A DNA stretch of 34,340 nucleotides, from contig JAKAQW010000023.1 of NCBI GenBank assembly GCA_021819525.1, positions 1-34,340 of the forward strand, written 5' to 3'. Below, piece by piece: positions 16,726 through 25,280 of this stretch. The stretch is from Actinomycetes bacterium (GTDB lineage Bacteria; Actinomycetota; Acidimicrobiia; Acidimicrobiales; UBA8190). The notes beneath the pieces were generated by a model, which saw nothing but the letters and a program-made list of their open reading frames with translations, made no database searches and was not told where the DNA came from. The translations under genes were made by a program, and so were the position numbers. Positions within the stretch are counted from its first letter, which is position 1. Every line of letters starts with the position of its first letter.

Positions 16726-19100
16726 GCGACCGATCACCTGGCGCGCTGGCGGTGGCGCTGGCCCACCCCTTCCTCTGGCCCGAAGTCCGTCGCGGCGCCG
16801 AGCGCTACCTGGAGGATCTGGCGCGGTTCCTCGCCGGACGGGGGCACCAGGTGACGGTGGTGACCGGCACGTGGGACGCACCGTCCACCGTGCGCCGCTC
16901 CGATGGCGTGGTCGTGCGCCGCTTCCGCCACCGACGTGCCGGGCCGATCGCCCGCTTCGGGATCGGTGAGGTGGAGACCTTCGGACAAGCGGCGTTCTCG
17001 GCGCTGTGGCGCCAGCGGTTCGACCTGGTGCATGCCTTTACGCCGACAGCGGCCCTCGCGGCTCGCGCCGCTGGTTTGCGGACGATCTACTCGGTGCTGG
17101 GGCATCCGGTTCGTGCCCAGCTCCCTGCCGACCGGCTGCCGCGCTGGCTGTTCGCGGCAGCTGCCCGCCATGCCACGGTGACTGCGGCGCTCAGCGAGGC
17201 CTCGGCCGACGCGCTGCGGTCTTGGTCGGGCTTGTCGGCCCGTGTGCTGGCGCCCGGGGTCCACATGTCAGGGTTCGAGCCGGCGCTGGGCGCACGGGCC
17301 GGACCGCCGCGGCTGCTGTTCTCTGCGTCGCTGGCCGATCCCCGCAAACGAGCAGACCTGGCCATCGCCGCGTTGGCAGGCGTCCTTCCCCGGCACCCTC
17401 ATGCCCGACTGCGCCTCTCGGGGGCGGGCGATGCGAAGCCGATCCTGGCGGCGGCGGCGGTGTTCGGAGACAAGGTGGCCCAGGCCGTAGACGTGCTCGG
17501 CCCCGGCGAGCCCGACGAGGTTCCCGAGCGCTATCGTCAGGCGACAGTCACGGTGCTTCCCGCCGATCACGAAGCCTTCGGGCTGGCTCTGGTGGAGTCG
17601 CTGGCCTGCGGGACGCCGGTGGTGTGCAGCCCCTCGGGAGGCATGCCCGAGATCGTCGTCCCCGAGGTGGGCCGGGTCGCTGCCTCGGCCTCGGCGGCGG
17701 ATCTGAGCGTTGCCGTGCTCGAGGCCGTCGACCTCGCCGCCGAGCCCGGCACCGCGGCACGCTGTGTGGCCCGGGCGCGCCACTGGGACTGGGATACCTC
17801 GGTGGGACCTGCTCACGAAGCGCTCTACCGGGAGGTGGCCGCGTCTCGGGGCGCCTGGAGGCGCCGCCTGCCAGCGTCGGCTTGGCTGAGCGCGCCTGTG
17901 GCTTCGGAGAAGGGGTCGGTGCCCGAGGGCCAGCGCGCGGAGCCGTCCAGGCCCGACCGTGGATCTGAGCCGGGTGGCGCACGTCTGTCTGCGGTCCCGA
18001 GGTCCGCTCGCCGCGAGGCGGTACTGCACTTCGCGGCGGACTGGCTGCCCCCCTCCGAGGTCTTCGTCCACGACCTGGTGCGCAGCCTCCGGCGACCAGG
18101 TGTGGTCGTGGCCGCTGATCCCGTGCACGACACGGAGCGGTTCCCCGTCCCCGAGCTGCACAGCCTGGCCCGGTACCAGCGCTACGTGCGGCCCCTGGCG
18201 TTACGCCCACCGCTCGAAGCGGTGTACCTCGAGATCTTGGCCCGTCGCCGCCAGGTGTCCGTGGTCCACGCCCACCACGGCTATCGAAGCGACCAGGCAG
18301 CCCGCCTGGCCCGTCGCCTGGGGATCGCCATGGTGCTGTCCCTGCACGGCCACGACGTGACCGGCTACTTGGAAGAGCGGCCCGACGCCTACCGGCTCGT
18401 GGTGCCGGCGGCCGACGCCGTGGTGGTGCCGAGCCGCTTCCTGGCCGCTTTGGCCGTCGAGGCGGGTTTCCGTGCCGAGCAGGTGCGAGTCATCCCGTCG
18501 GGAGTCGACACCACGGTGTTCCGACCGACCCCGCTGCCCGCAGGTGACCCGGTCGTCTTGTTCGTCGGGCGGTTCGTGGCGAAGAAAGGCATCGACGTGC
18601 TTGCTCGGGCCTGGCCGCTCGTGCAGCGGGCTGTGCCCGCAGCTCGCCTGCGCCTGCTCGGCTTCGGCCCCCTCGAAGCGCAGGCCCGGGCCATCGCCGG
18701 GCGGGTGAGCGTGGAGCGTGCCCCGGACCGCCGGCAGGTGGCGGCGGCCATGCGCGAGGCCCGGGTGGTGGTGAGCCCGAGCCATCGCGCCGCTGACGAC
18801 TCTGTGGAGAGCCTCCTCATGGTGAACCTCGAAGCCCAGGCGTCAGCGCGGCCGGTCGTCACCACCGCGCACGGGGGCATCTGCGAGTACGTCCGGCACA
18901 TGGAGACCGCGGTGGTGGTCCGGGAGTCCGACGCCACGTCGCTGGCCGAGGCCCTCGTGCGCCTTTGCCTGGACGACGACCTCGCGCGGCGCCTTGGCCA
19001 CCTGGGGCCGAGGTGGGCTGCACAGTTCGACCTGCGGGCCACCGCCGCTCGGATCGACGCGCTCTACGACGAGCTGGTCGACGCCCGCCGCAGCACCTGA
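16722..19100 (+). CDS. Tandem GT4-GT4 glycosyltransferase
   Basis: A 792-aa fusion of two GT-B (family 4) enzymes. Domain 1 (residues ~8-370) opens LAVALAHPFLWPEVRRGAER, then VLAPGVHMSGF, LLFSASLADPRKRADLAI and the E-x7-E motif EAFGLALVE followed by SLACGTPVV. A ~60-residue linker rich in Ser, Arg, Pro and Glu follows. Domain 2 (from ~residue 429) has VVHAHHGYRSDQAARLARRL, LSLHGHDVTGYLE, VIPSGVDTTVFRP, VLFVGRFVAKKGIDVLARAW and ESLLMVNLE followed by AQASARPVV. Both nucleotide-sugar sites look intact, so a bifunctional enzyme adding two sugars is likely. The GTG overlaps the previous stop by 4 bp. The 3' end overlaps the convergent acyltransferase by 37 bp. Confidence 0.88.
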   Translation: MSDRSPGALAVALAHPFLWPEVRRGAERYLEDLARFLAGRGHQVTVVTGTWDAPSTVRRSDGVVVRRFRHRRAGPIARFGIGEVETFGQAAFSALWRQRFDLVHAFTPTAALAARAAGLRTIYSVLGHPVRAQLPADRLPRWLFAAAARHATVTAALSEASADALRSWSGLSARVLAPGVHMSGFEPALGARAGPPRLLFSASLADPRKRADLAIAALAGVLPRHPHARLRLSGAGDAKPILAAAAVFGDKVAQAVDVLGPGEPDEVPERYRQATVTVLPADHEAFGLALVESLACGTPVVCSPSGGMPEIVVPEVGRVAASASAADLSVAVLEAVDLAAEPGTAARCVARARHWDWDTSVGPAHEALYREVAASRGAWRRRLPASAWLSAPVASEKGSVPEGQRAEPSRPDRGSEPGGARLSAVPRSARREAVLHFAADWLPPSEVFVHDLVRSLRRPGVVVAADPVHDTERFPVPELHSLARYQRYVRPLALRPPLEAVYLEILARRRQVSVVHAHHGYRSDQAARLARRLGIAMVLSLHGHDVTGYLEERPDAYRLVVPAADAVVVPSRFLAALAVEAGFRAEQVRVIPSGVDTTVFRPTPLPAGDPVVLFVGRFVAKKGIDVLARAWPLVQRAVPAARLRLLGFGPLEAQARAIAGRVSVERAPDRRQVAAAMREARVVVSPSHRAADDSVESLLMVNLEAQASARPVVTTAHGGICEYVRHMETAVVVRESDATSLAEALVRLCLDDDLARRLGHLGPRWAAQFDLRATAARIDALYDELVDARRST

Positions 19101-19774
19101 GCGGGCACCCCCGAGGCGAAGTGCTCGGAGGGAACGTCTTTCACCACGACGGAATTGGCGGCGATCACTGCCCGATCGCCGATGGTCACGCCCCGGGCCA
19201 CCGTGACCTTGGCGCCCAGCCAGGTGTTCTCGCCGATGGTGACCGGTGCCGTGCGGACGTTCGCGATCACCCACTCGCCGGTCCCGTCGTAGGTGTGGCT
19301 GGAGTCGACCACCGAGGCGTACTCGCCCATCGATGTCCATCGTCCCAGGACCACCGCTTCGTCGCAGTGGATGGTGACCCCGTGCTGGAGGACGTTGTGG
19401 CCCACGAGGTCGACGGCGCCGCTCGCGCCGATGGTGCAGCGGGCCCTGATGTCGACCCCTTCACCGAGCGACAGTGCCCCGCCGCGCAGCTCGATGCGGA
19501 CGTCGTCGCCGATCTTGCAGTCCGCGGCGATGGCGAGCGTGCTCGCAGAGCGTGGTTCGACGACAACGTGAAGGCGGCGTCCGAGGCGGACGTCGGGGGA
19601 GATCTGGCAAGCGACCCTCGCCCGATGCCACCAAGCCCGCACCGCGATGCCGGTGAGCAGCTGCCGGCGGCGCCAGCGGCCCGTGGCGGCGCTGCTTGCC
19701 GCGTAGCCCACGTGGGCCAGGTGGAACGCGGCGCGCAGCGGGTGGGCCAGCGCCTCGCTCGCGGACCGGCTCAC
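19064..19774 (-). CDS. Left-handed beta-helix acyltransferase
   Basis: A 236-aa LbH acyltransferase, third in the locus. Hexapeptide coils include ISPDVRLGRRLHVVV, CKIGDDVRIELRGG, LGEGVDIRARCTIGA, VTIGENTWLGAKVTV and VTIGDRAVIAANSVV, closing with FASGVPAQVLRR. The catalytic-type His is in VVDSSHTYDGTG, and the insertion loop before VTIGENTW is the family's usual extended loop. I chose the GTG at 19774 because it overlaps the preceding SDR stop by 4 bp (GTGA), as at other junctions here. It is the third gene of a minus-strand operon with a nucleotidyltransferase and an SDR. It could acylate the sugar those enzymes make (inference). Confidence 0.87.
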   Translation of the reverse strand: MSRSASEALAHPLRAAFHLAHVGYAASSAATGRWRRRQLLTGIAVRAWWHRARVACQISPDVRLGRRLHVVVEPRSASTLAIAADCKIGDDVRIELRGGALSLGEGVDIRARCTIGASGAVDLVGHNVLQHGVTIHCDEAVVLGRWTSMGEYASVVDSSHTYDGTGEWVIANVRTAPVTIGENTWLGAKVTVARGVTIGDRAVIAANSVVVKDVPSEHFASGVPAQVLRRASTSSS

Positions 19775-20781
19775 GGGACGGCGAACGGTGACGCCGGATC
19801 CGCGAGCTCGCGGCGGTACCAGGCGATGGTCTTGGCGAGCCCGTCGCTCAGTGAGTGCTGCGGCTTCCACCCGAGGCGGTCCACCGCCCGCCGGCTGTCC
19901 GAGCGCATGGTCCAGATCTCGGTGGGACGTTCGGGAAGGGCTCCGAAGTGGGCTTCGACTGGGTTCCCGAGCATGGCCAGGACGGTGCTGGCGACGTCGC
20001 GGACAGCGACGTCCTCGCCGCAGCCGAGGTTGAACAGCTCGCCTTCCACGCCGTCGGTGGCAGCAGCGCGCACCATGGCGTCGACGAGATCGGCGACGTA
20101 GTTGAACTCCCGGGTCTGGCGACCCTGGGTCATCCGCACCGGTTCACCGCGCAACGCCCGGACGATGATCTCGGGGATGACCCGGTCGGTGCTCTGGGCC
20201 GGCCCGTAGGCGTTGAACGGCCGGAGGAAGACGATGGGGGCACCTCGGCCCTGGTGCAGGACCCGGGCGAAGCACTCCGCGCCGTACTTGGAGGCGGCGT
20301 ACGGCGAGATGGGTCGCACCGGCTGGTCTTCGCGAAACGGCGCGGGGACGTCGCCGTAGATCTCGCTGGTGCCGACGTTGACGAAGCGCCGGTAGCCGAC
20401 CCGCTCGAGGGCCTGGAGCAGGTTGACGGTGCCCTGCACGTTCACCTGGATGCACTCGTCGACGCGCTGCCAGGACTTGCCCACGTGGGTATAGGCGCCG
20501 AGATGGAAGACGTGGGTGGGGCGCACCGCGCCAGCGAGGGCGTCCATCGCGCTGCGGTCGGCCAGGCTGCCTTCGTGCACGGTGATCTGCTCGCGCACGG
20601 GGACCAACCGGACGCCGTACACGCTCGAGGTGGCACTGGTCAGCGCATGGACCTCGACCCCGTCTGCCACCAGGCGCCGCACCAAGTGCGATCCGATGAA
20701 CCCGCTGGCCCCGGTGACCAGCGCTCGGCTGCCGGCGGGAAGGGCGGCCGCCGGTCTTGCGACGCCACGCTGCGCGTTCAC
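19771..20781 (-). CDS. NAD-dependent nucleotide-sugar epimerase/dehydratase (extended SDR)
   Basis: A 336-aa extended short-chain dehydrogenase. The NAD(P)-binding motif is ALVTGASGFIGSHLVRRL near the N terminus. The active site has the Ser/Thr region VNVGTSEIYGDV and the Y-x3-K pair in SPYAASKYGAE. FLRPFNAYGPAQ and EFNYVADLVDAMVRA are typical of GDP-mannose 4,6-dehydratase, CDP-sugar and UDP-glucose 4-epimerase relatives. The upstream gene resembles glucose-1-phosphate cytidylyltransferase, so a CDP-sugar substrate is attractive but not shown. I chose the GTG at 20781 because it overlaps the upstream stop by 4 bp and leaves ~15 residues before the first strand. Upstream in-frame sequence is Arg-rich repeat translation. 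Confidence 0.87.
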   Translation of the reverse strand: MNAQRGVARPAAALPAGSRALVTGASGFIGSHLVRRLVADGVEVHALTSATSSVYGVRLVPVREQITVHEGSLADRSAMDALAGAVRPTHVFHLGAYTHVGKSWQRVDECIQVNVQGTVNLLQALERVGYRRFVNVGTSEIYGDVPAPFREDQPVRPISPYAASKYGAECFARVLHQGRGAPIVFLRPFNAYGPAQSTDRVIPEIIVRALRGEPVRMTQGRQTREFNYVADLVDAMVRAAATDGVEGELFNLGCGEDVAVRDVASTVLAMLGNPVEAHFGALPERPTEIWTMRSDSRRAVDRLGWKPQHSLSDGLAKTIAWYRRELADPASPFAVP

Positions 20782-21602
20782 GATCGAGCACCTGAGATGG
20801 CCCCGATGCCGTCGGGGTCGGGCTGCTGGCCACCGCCACGCCCGCCGCCTTCTGCACCGCCGCCACGCCCGCCGCCTTCTGCACCGCCGCCCGCGCCCGC
20901 CTCGGCGTGAACCGACCACGGTGGGCGCGGGCCGCTACCGGCCAGGGCCGAAAGCTCCATGGCGTCTTTGTAGGTGTCCATGGACTGCCAGAAGCCGTGG
21001 TGACGGTACGCGAAGAGCTCCCCGGCCCTGCCAAGAGCCGGGAGGACCTGGCGCTCGAAGTCCTCAGCGCCGAACCAGGTGCTCGCCCGCTGGTCGACGA
21101 CGAAGAACCCAGCGTTCACCCAGTGGTCAGGTAGCCGGGGCTTCTCCCGGAAGTGCACGACTCGGCCGTCGGGGCCGATGTCGATGGTCCCGTACGGCGA
21201 CGGCAACGGGACGGTGGTGACTGTGACCGCCCCCCCATGGCGGGCGTGGAAGGCCGCCAACGCGTGGAGGTCCACCGCGCCGAGCCCGTCGGCGTAGGTG
21301 AGGAACCAGCGTGCTCCCATCTCGGGCGCGCACCGGGCCACCCGCGTGCCGGTATCGGCGTCGACGCCGGTGTCGCGCACCTCCACCGTCCAGTGCGCCG
21401 GCAGCCGAGCGGCGAGCTCGGCCACCATGTCGGCTTTGTAGCCCGCGGCGAGCACGAAGTCTGTGAACCCTTGGCTGGCGTAGATCCCCATGACGTGCAG
21501 GAGGATCGGCTGCCCGGCCACGTCCATGAGCGGCTTGGGGACCTCCACGGTGTGGGGACGGGCCCGGGTGCCCTTGCCGCCGCAGAGGATGAGGGTTCGC
21601 AT
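20778..21602 (-). CDS. Sugar-1-phosphate nucleotidyltransferase, glucose-1-phosphate cytidylyltransferase-like
   Basis: A 274-aa nucleotidyltransferase. The signature opening is LILCGGKGTRARPHTVEVPK, the G-x-G-T-R plus Lys pattern that binds NTP. The sequence then follows the RfbF (CDP-glucose pyrophosphorylase) pattern closely: PILLHVMGIYASQGFTDFVL, AGYKADMV, EVRDTGVDADTGTRV, FLTYADGLG, VHFREKP, WVNAGFFVVD and HHGFWQSMDTYKDAMEL. The role would be to activate a hexose 1-phosphate for the SDR downstream. The last ~40 residues are a Gly/Ala/Glu/Arg tail with a nine-residue unit repeated twice, not part of the fold. The ATG at 21602 has GGGAGA a few nt upstream. First gene of a three-gene minus-strand operon. 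CTP rather than dTTP use is an inference from similarity. Confidence 0.85.
   Translation of the reverse strand: MRTLILCGGKGTRARPHTVEVPKPLMDVAGQPILLHVMGIYASQGFTDFVLAAGYKADMVAELAARLPAHWTVEVRDTGVDADTGTRVARCAPEMGARWFLTYADGLGAVDLHALAAFHARHGGAVTVTTVPLPSPYGTIDIGPDGRVVHFREKPRLPDHWVNAGFFVVDQRASTWFGAEDFERQVLPALGRAGELFAYRHHGFWQSMDTYKDAMELSALAGSGPRPPWSVHAEAGAGGGAEGGGRGGGAEGGGRGGGQQPDPDGIGAISGARS
20835..20888. repeat. 27-bp direct tandem repeat (2 copies)
   Basis: Two perfect 27-bp copies (20835-20861 and 20862-20888) followed by a partial one, within the 3' end of the nucleotidyltransferase. In that frame they encode a Gly/Ala/Glu/Arg nonapeptide (GGGAEGGGR) twice, so frame is kept. Confidence 0.95.
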
Positions 21603-21710
21603 GCAGTCTCCCGTGTCAGTCGCCGAGATCGATCCGCGTCACCGGCGGCGCCCGGTACGTGGACAACGGATCGCAGGCGTCTATCTTTCGATCCGGATCC
21701 CGGTGGGTGC

Positions 21711-21716
21711 TACCGT
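21711..21716 (+). promoter_or_regulatory. -10-like TACCGT, leaderless
   Basis: TACCGT ends 6 nt before the GTG at 21723, in the 120-bp region between two divergent genes. Confidence 0.5.
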
Positions 21717-21722
21717 GCGCGG

Positions 21723-22820
21723 GTGTCCGGCACGAGGACCGTTGGCGGAGGAGATGTCGCAGACATCTGCACCAGCGCCAGTTGGGAAGGGCCTCGGCCG
21801 GCGGTGTCGGTCGTGGTGGCGACCTACCGACGACCATCGTGGCTTGCGGACCTGCACCAGGCGCTGAGCGAGATGCAGCGACCTCCCGGGGGCTTCGAGG
21901 TGGTGCTGGTCGACGACGCGTCAGGCGACGGCACCTGGGACGTGATCCGCCGGCTGGCAGAGGGCTCCGCTCTGCGGCTCCGAGGCGTGCGGCTCGTCGC
22001 CAACGCCGGCCAGGGGACCGCGCGCACCATAGGCGTCGGACAGGCTCGGGGAGCAGTCGTCGCGTTCACCGACGACGACTGCCTGCCGAGCGAGGTGTGG
22101 CTGGTGGCGTTGGCTGCACCGCTGCTGCGCGCGTTGGCGTCGGGAGACGATGGCGCAGAGGGCGCGGCCACCTCCTTGGTGGTGCAGGGACGGACCGTAG
22201 CGTGGCCGGGTGACGCGGGGGGAGCGGGCGCGTGGGCGCGCACCATCTGGGTGCTGCGCCCGAGCTGGCTCTTCGAGACCTGCAACATCGCCTACCGCCG
22301 AGACGACATCCTCGCGGTCGGGGGGTTCGCCGGACGCGGCGACGCGCCGCAGGGCGCGCACGGTCGGCTGGTGGGGGAGGACGCGCTCGTGGGGTGGGCG
22401 GTGATGGCCCGGGGCGCCACCCTCGTCTTCGTGCCCGCTGCGCTGGTCTACCACCGCCATCATCGGGCCAGCTACTGGCAGTTCGTGGCTGACCAGCGCG
22501 GGCGCGCCGTGTTCCCGGCGCTGGTCGGCTGTAGCCCGCAGGCCCGATCCGCGATGTGGCACCGATGGTTCCTGGCACGGCGCACCGCTCTGTTCGACCT
22601 GGCTGTGCTGACCGCGGCGATTGGATCGATCGGCCGCTCGCGTGCTTGGCGGTGGTGGTGGCTGGGAACCGTACCGTGGCTATGGTCTGCCGCCGGCGAA
22701 GCACGCCACCGTCCGGGCAGACCGCTGGCGGTCCGCCTGGTACAGCTGGCGCTGGCAGACGCGGTGGGTGGTGCGTCGTTGGTGGGTGGGAGCATCCGCC
22801 GGCGGCACTTGGTGATCTGA
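21723..22820 (+). CDS. GT2 glycosyltransferase
   Basis: A 365-aa family 2 glycosyltransferase. VSVVVATYRRPSWLADL opens the fold, followed by EVVLVDDASGDGTWDVI, GTARTIGVGQARG (in the ARN position), VAFTDDDCLPSEVW and FETCNIAYRRDDILAVGGF, then LVGEDALVGWAVMARG as the acceptor-side acidic motif. The C-terminal ~100 residues contain Arg/Trp-rich helices (RSAMWHRWFLARRTALF) that probably sit at the membrane. The start is set by the -10-like TACCGT 6 nt upstream and by the position of the first strand. The stop is 20 bp before the WbaP-type gene, so both are likely one transcript. Specificity is unknown. Confidence 0.86.
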   Translation: MSGTRTVGGGDVADICTSASWEGPRPAVSVVVATYRRPSWLADLHQALSEMQRPPGGFEVVLVDDASGDGTWDVIRRLAEGSALRLRGVRLVANAGQGTARTIGVGQARGAVVAFTDDDCLPSEVWLVALAAPLLRALASGDDGAEGAATSLVVQGRTVAWPGDAGGAGAWARTIWVLRPSWLFETCNIAYRRDDILAVGGFAGRGDAPQGAHGRLVGEDALVGWAVMARGATLVFVPAALVYHRHHRASYWQFVADQRGRAVFPALVGCSPQARSAMWHRWFLARRTALFDLAVLTAAIGSIGRSRAWRWWWLGTVPWLWSAAGEARHRPGRPLAVRLVQLALADAVGGASLVGGSIRRRHLVI

Positions 22821-22839
22821 GCCACGGTCGGTTCGGGCT

Positions 22840-24837
22840 GTGGCGGCGCTCGACGCGGTGATCGCGCGGCTCGCAGTGCCTTGGCGGCGCAAGGATCGCC
22901 GATCGCAGCCGTTCCCAGGACGACAGGGATGGGCGCGCCGTGCCCGGGAGCGCTGGCGAAGATGGCAGCGGGGAGTGGTCCATCGGCGCTGGCTCACGGA
23001 TCGGGTCGGATCCGAGACGCCTTCGGTCGCCTCGGAGCAGTCGGTGGAGGGACAGGGTGCGGCATCGGAGCCGGGCATCGAGACGGGGACCGGGCGAGCG
23101 CTCGGCGGTGATGGTGCAGCTTGGCCGGCCAAGGGGGAACCAGTGACGGACGACCTGCTGGGTGTGGGAGAGCTGGACGGTCACTCCGTGGATGTGCGGT
23201 TGGGGGATCTTGCCGAGGGAGATCTTGTCGAGGGGTGCCTTGTCGAGGGGGCCACCGCCGTCGCTCCTGGCCTGGGCGCTGGTCCTGGGTGCCAGGAGGC
23301 CGGTCCGGCGCTCGACGGTCGGGGAACCAGCGCTCCGGGTGCAGATCTGTCGATGGGGACAGTGAGCGATGGTGAATTGTGGGCGGAGCTGGCTGGCGAC
23401 GCGATGTCGCTCACGGCGCCGGAGGTGTCGCTGGGAGGGATGCGCCTGCGGGGGCAGGCCGGAGCCGAGGCGCTCGCCATGGACGTCTTCGGAGTGCTCG
23501 TGGCCATGGTGGTCGCCGCCTTCACCGTGGGCGCCATCGAGGTCCAGCGCCACGGCCCGGGTGGGGGTGCGGTGTTCGGAGGGACGCTGCTGCGCCTGGT
23601 TGTCTGCCTACCGGTGTTCGTGACGGTGCTGGCGTCGACGCGTCGCCCCGTGCGCGCACAGCTGCGAAGCACGGTGGGTTCGCACATGGGGCAGGTGGCC
23701 GGTCCGCTCGCGGCGGGGGGCCTGGCTGCGTTGGTGCTCTTGCGGGTGCTCCATCTCTTCGGCGTGTCGGAGCCCGGGCTCGACAGCGTCCTTCTCACCT
23801 GCGCCGCCGGTGTGGCGAGCGTCGGGATCTGCCGCAGCATCGTGCACGGTGTGCCTCGCCGCCAGGGCAGACGGGCTCGCCGTGTCGTCGTCGTCGGCAC
23901 TGGGATGGTGGCCGGCCGTGTGGCAGATTGCCTGCGTGCGGCAGGCGACACCGAGATGCTCGGGTTCGTCGACGACGACCCGATCGATCGCAGGCAGTGG
24001 CTGGGGCGGCTCGATCGCCTGACGGAGATCTGCGATCGCTCTGGCGCCGATCACGTCGTGGTGGCGTTCTCCGCAGCGCCGGCAGAGCGGCTCGTCGACG
24101 CGCTGCGCCCGTTGCAAGGGACGCTGCCCATCAGCGTGGTGCCGAGGCTCTTCGACGTCCTGCCGGCGTCTGTGACCATGTCGGAGCTCGGAACGGGGTT
24201 GCCGGCGCTCACCATGGCGCCGTCGGCGTTGGGGTGGTGGCCGACGGTGCTCAAGCGGACCATGGACGTGGTGGGGGCGAGCGCCGGCCTGCTCTGCTTG
24301 TGGCCGGTCCTGGTGGGCGCAGCAGTAGCGGTTCGCGCGAGCTCCCGAGGCCCCGTGGTGCTGCGCCAGACCCGGATCGGCCGCTACGGCCAGGAGTTCC
24401 GCATGTACAAGTTCCGCACCATGGTGGTCGACCGACCCGCGGTCCACCCCGCTGGTGCCACGTTCGACGTCGCAGACGGACCGTTCTTCAAGCTGAAGCG
24501 TGACCCGCGGGTGACCGGGGTAGGTCGCTGGCTCCGGCGCACCAGCATCGACGAGCTCCCGCAGCTGGTCAATGTGCTCATGGGCCACATGTCCCTGGTC
24601 GGGCCGCGCCCGTTCCTCCCGCAGGACTCGGCCCATATCCGGGGCTGGGCTGCCCGGCGCTACAGCGTCCGCCCGGGGGTGACCGGTCTGTGGCAGGTGT
24701 CGGGTCGCAACGACGTCACCTTCGACGACATGTGCCGCCTCGATCACCTCTACGTCGCGTGCTGGTCCGTAGGCCTGGACCTGCGGGTCCTGGTTCGCAC
24801 GGTGCGCGCCGTGCTGGCCGGGCGTGGCGCCTACTGA
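22840..24837 (+). CDS. Polyprenyl-phosphate sugar phosphotransferase (WbaP-type initiating enzyme)
   Basis: Initiates glycan synthesis by moving a sugar phosphate from a nucleotide sugar onto undecaprenyl phosphate. About four N-terminal membrane spans ([21 protein letters not shown] and following), a soluble Rossmann-like part ([27 protein letters not shown]) and a fifth hydrophobic segment ([20 protein letters not shown]) precede the catalytic domain with [56 protein letters not shown] and [14 protein letters not shown]. From the GTG at 22840 the protein has 665 aa, including ~200 residues of low-complexity sequence before the first span. Starts at 23143 (GTG after AAGGGGGA, 564 aa) or 23404 (ATG, 477 aa, close to family length) are possible, so the 5' end is uncertain. 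Confidence 0.88.
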   Translation: MAALDAVIARLAVPWRRKDRRSQPFPGRQGWARRARERWRRWQRGVVHRRWLTDRVGSETPSVASEQSVEGQGAASEPGIETGTGRALGGDGAAWPAKGEPVTDDLLGVGELDGHSVDVRLGDLAEGDLVEGCLVEGATAVAPGLGAGPGCQEAGPALDGRGTSAPGADLSMGTVSDGELWAELAGDAMSLTAPEVSLGGMRLRGQAGAEALAMDVFGVLVAMVVAAFTVGAIEVQRHGPGGGAVFGGTLLRLVVCLPVFVTVLASTRRPVRAQLRSTVGSHMGQVAGPLAAGGLAALVLLRVLHLFGVSEPGLDSVLLTCAAGVASVGICRSIVHGVPRRQGRRARRVVVVGTGMVAGRVADCLRAAGDTEMLGFVDDDPIDRRQWLGRLDRLTEICDRSGADHVVVAFSAAPAERLVDALRPLQGTLPISVVPRLFDVLPASVTMSELGTGLPALTMAPSALGWWPTVLKRTMDVVGASAGLLCLWPVLVGAAVAVRASSRGPVVLRQTRIGRYGQEFRMYKFRTMVVDRPAVHPAGATFDVADGPFFKLKRDPRVTGVGRWLRRTSIDELPQLVNVLMGHMSLVGPRPFLPQDSAHIRGWAARRYSVRPGVTGLWQVSGRNDVTFDDMCRLDHLYVACWSVGLDLRVLVRTVRAVLAGRGAY

Positions 24838-24887
24838 ACGCCAGGCGTCGCGTCGGTCGCTCGGGCCGGGGTCGATCTGGCAGCTGC

Positions 24888-24924
24888 GCGAAGCGGGACG
24901 CGGCGGGTCGCGCGTCCGCTTCGC
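24888..24924 (+). terminator. Strong hairpin after the WbaP-type gene
   Basis: GCGAAGCGGGACGCG (24888-24902) pairs with CGCGTCCGCTTCGC (24911-24924) with a single bulged G and an 8-nt loop, 50 bp past the stop codon. A second hairpin GGCGGG-CCTG-CCCGCC follows at 24936-24951. Neither has a T-tract, so termination is inferred from position and stem strength. Confidence 0.6.
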
Positions 24925-24987
24925 GGCGCTCGGTAGGCGGGCCTGCCCGCCCCACGAGCACCGGCATGGCCGACGGGTGGGGCTCGC

Positions 24988-25088
24988 CGGTCGATCGTCT
25001 CGCGTACGCGAAGATCGTCTGCTGGCGGTTCGGTCGGCCGACGACACGGTCGATCGTCTCGCGTACGCGAAGATCGTCTGCTGGCGGT
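24988..25088. repeat. Pair of 42-bp direct repeats with palindromic core
   Basis: Identical 42-bp copies at 24988-25029 and 25047-25088, 59 bp start to start. Each holds the 12-bp perfect palindrome TCGCGTACGCGA, bracketed by CGATC on one side and GATCG on the other, so each copy could be a dimeric protein's binding site. They lie about 200-290 bp upstream of the ABC ATPase start. Confidence 0.95.
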
Positions 25089-25252
25089 GACCTGGTTGTG
25101 GCAGAACAAGCTCCCGATGTGTCACGACACCCTGCGGCTCTCGCCGTCGAGCGATCGTGGACCACTCGGGCCCCATTGTCGCCTGCCTACCGCCGGTTCG
25201 GCAGGTGTCGACCGTTCCTCTAGGTACCAGGCGCACTGCCCGACGGGCTTGG

Positions 25253-25278
25253 CTGGCGAGGTGGACTGGCGAGGTGGA
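25253..25278 (+). promoter_or_regulatory. Duplicated ribosome-binding segment
   Basis: CTGGCGAGGTGGA occurs twice in tandem (25253-25265 and 25266-25278), ending 2 nt before the ATG at 25281. Both copies carry a GAGGTGG Shine-Dalgarno-like core; only the second is correctly spaced. Confidence 0.6.
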
Positions 25279-25280
25279 CG

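Larger units (their letters stand above)
24838..25280. other. 443-bp intergenic region before the RiPP-like operon
   Basis: No supportable gene. In order it holds two hairpins that could end the glycan operon (24888-24924 and 24936-24951), two 42-bp direct repeats with a palindromic core (24988-25029 and 25047-25088), a TAGGTA hexamer at 25221 as a weak -10 candidate, and a duplicated ribosome-binding segment just before the ATPase ATG. Several small open frames cross it but none has a good start or a recognisable sequence. Confidence 0.7.

Noticed and set aside
24988-25088. Possible CRISPR remnant (42-bp repeats)
   Set aside because: Only two copies with a 17-bp gap and no cas genes. The 19-bp and 27-bp arrays have no spacers at all.
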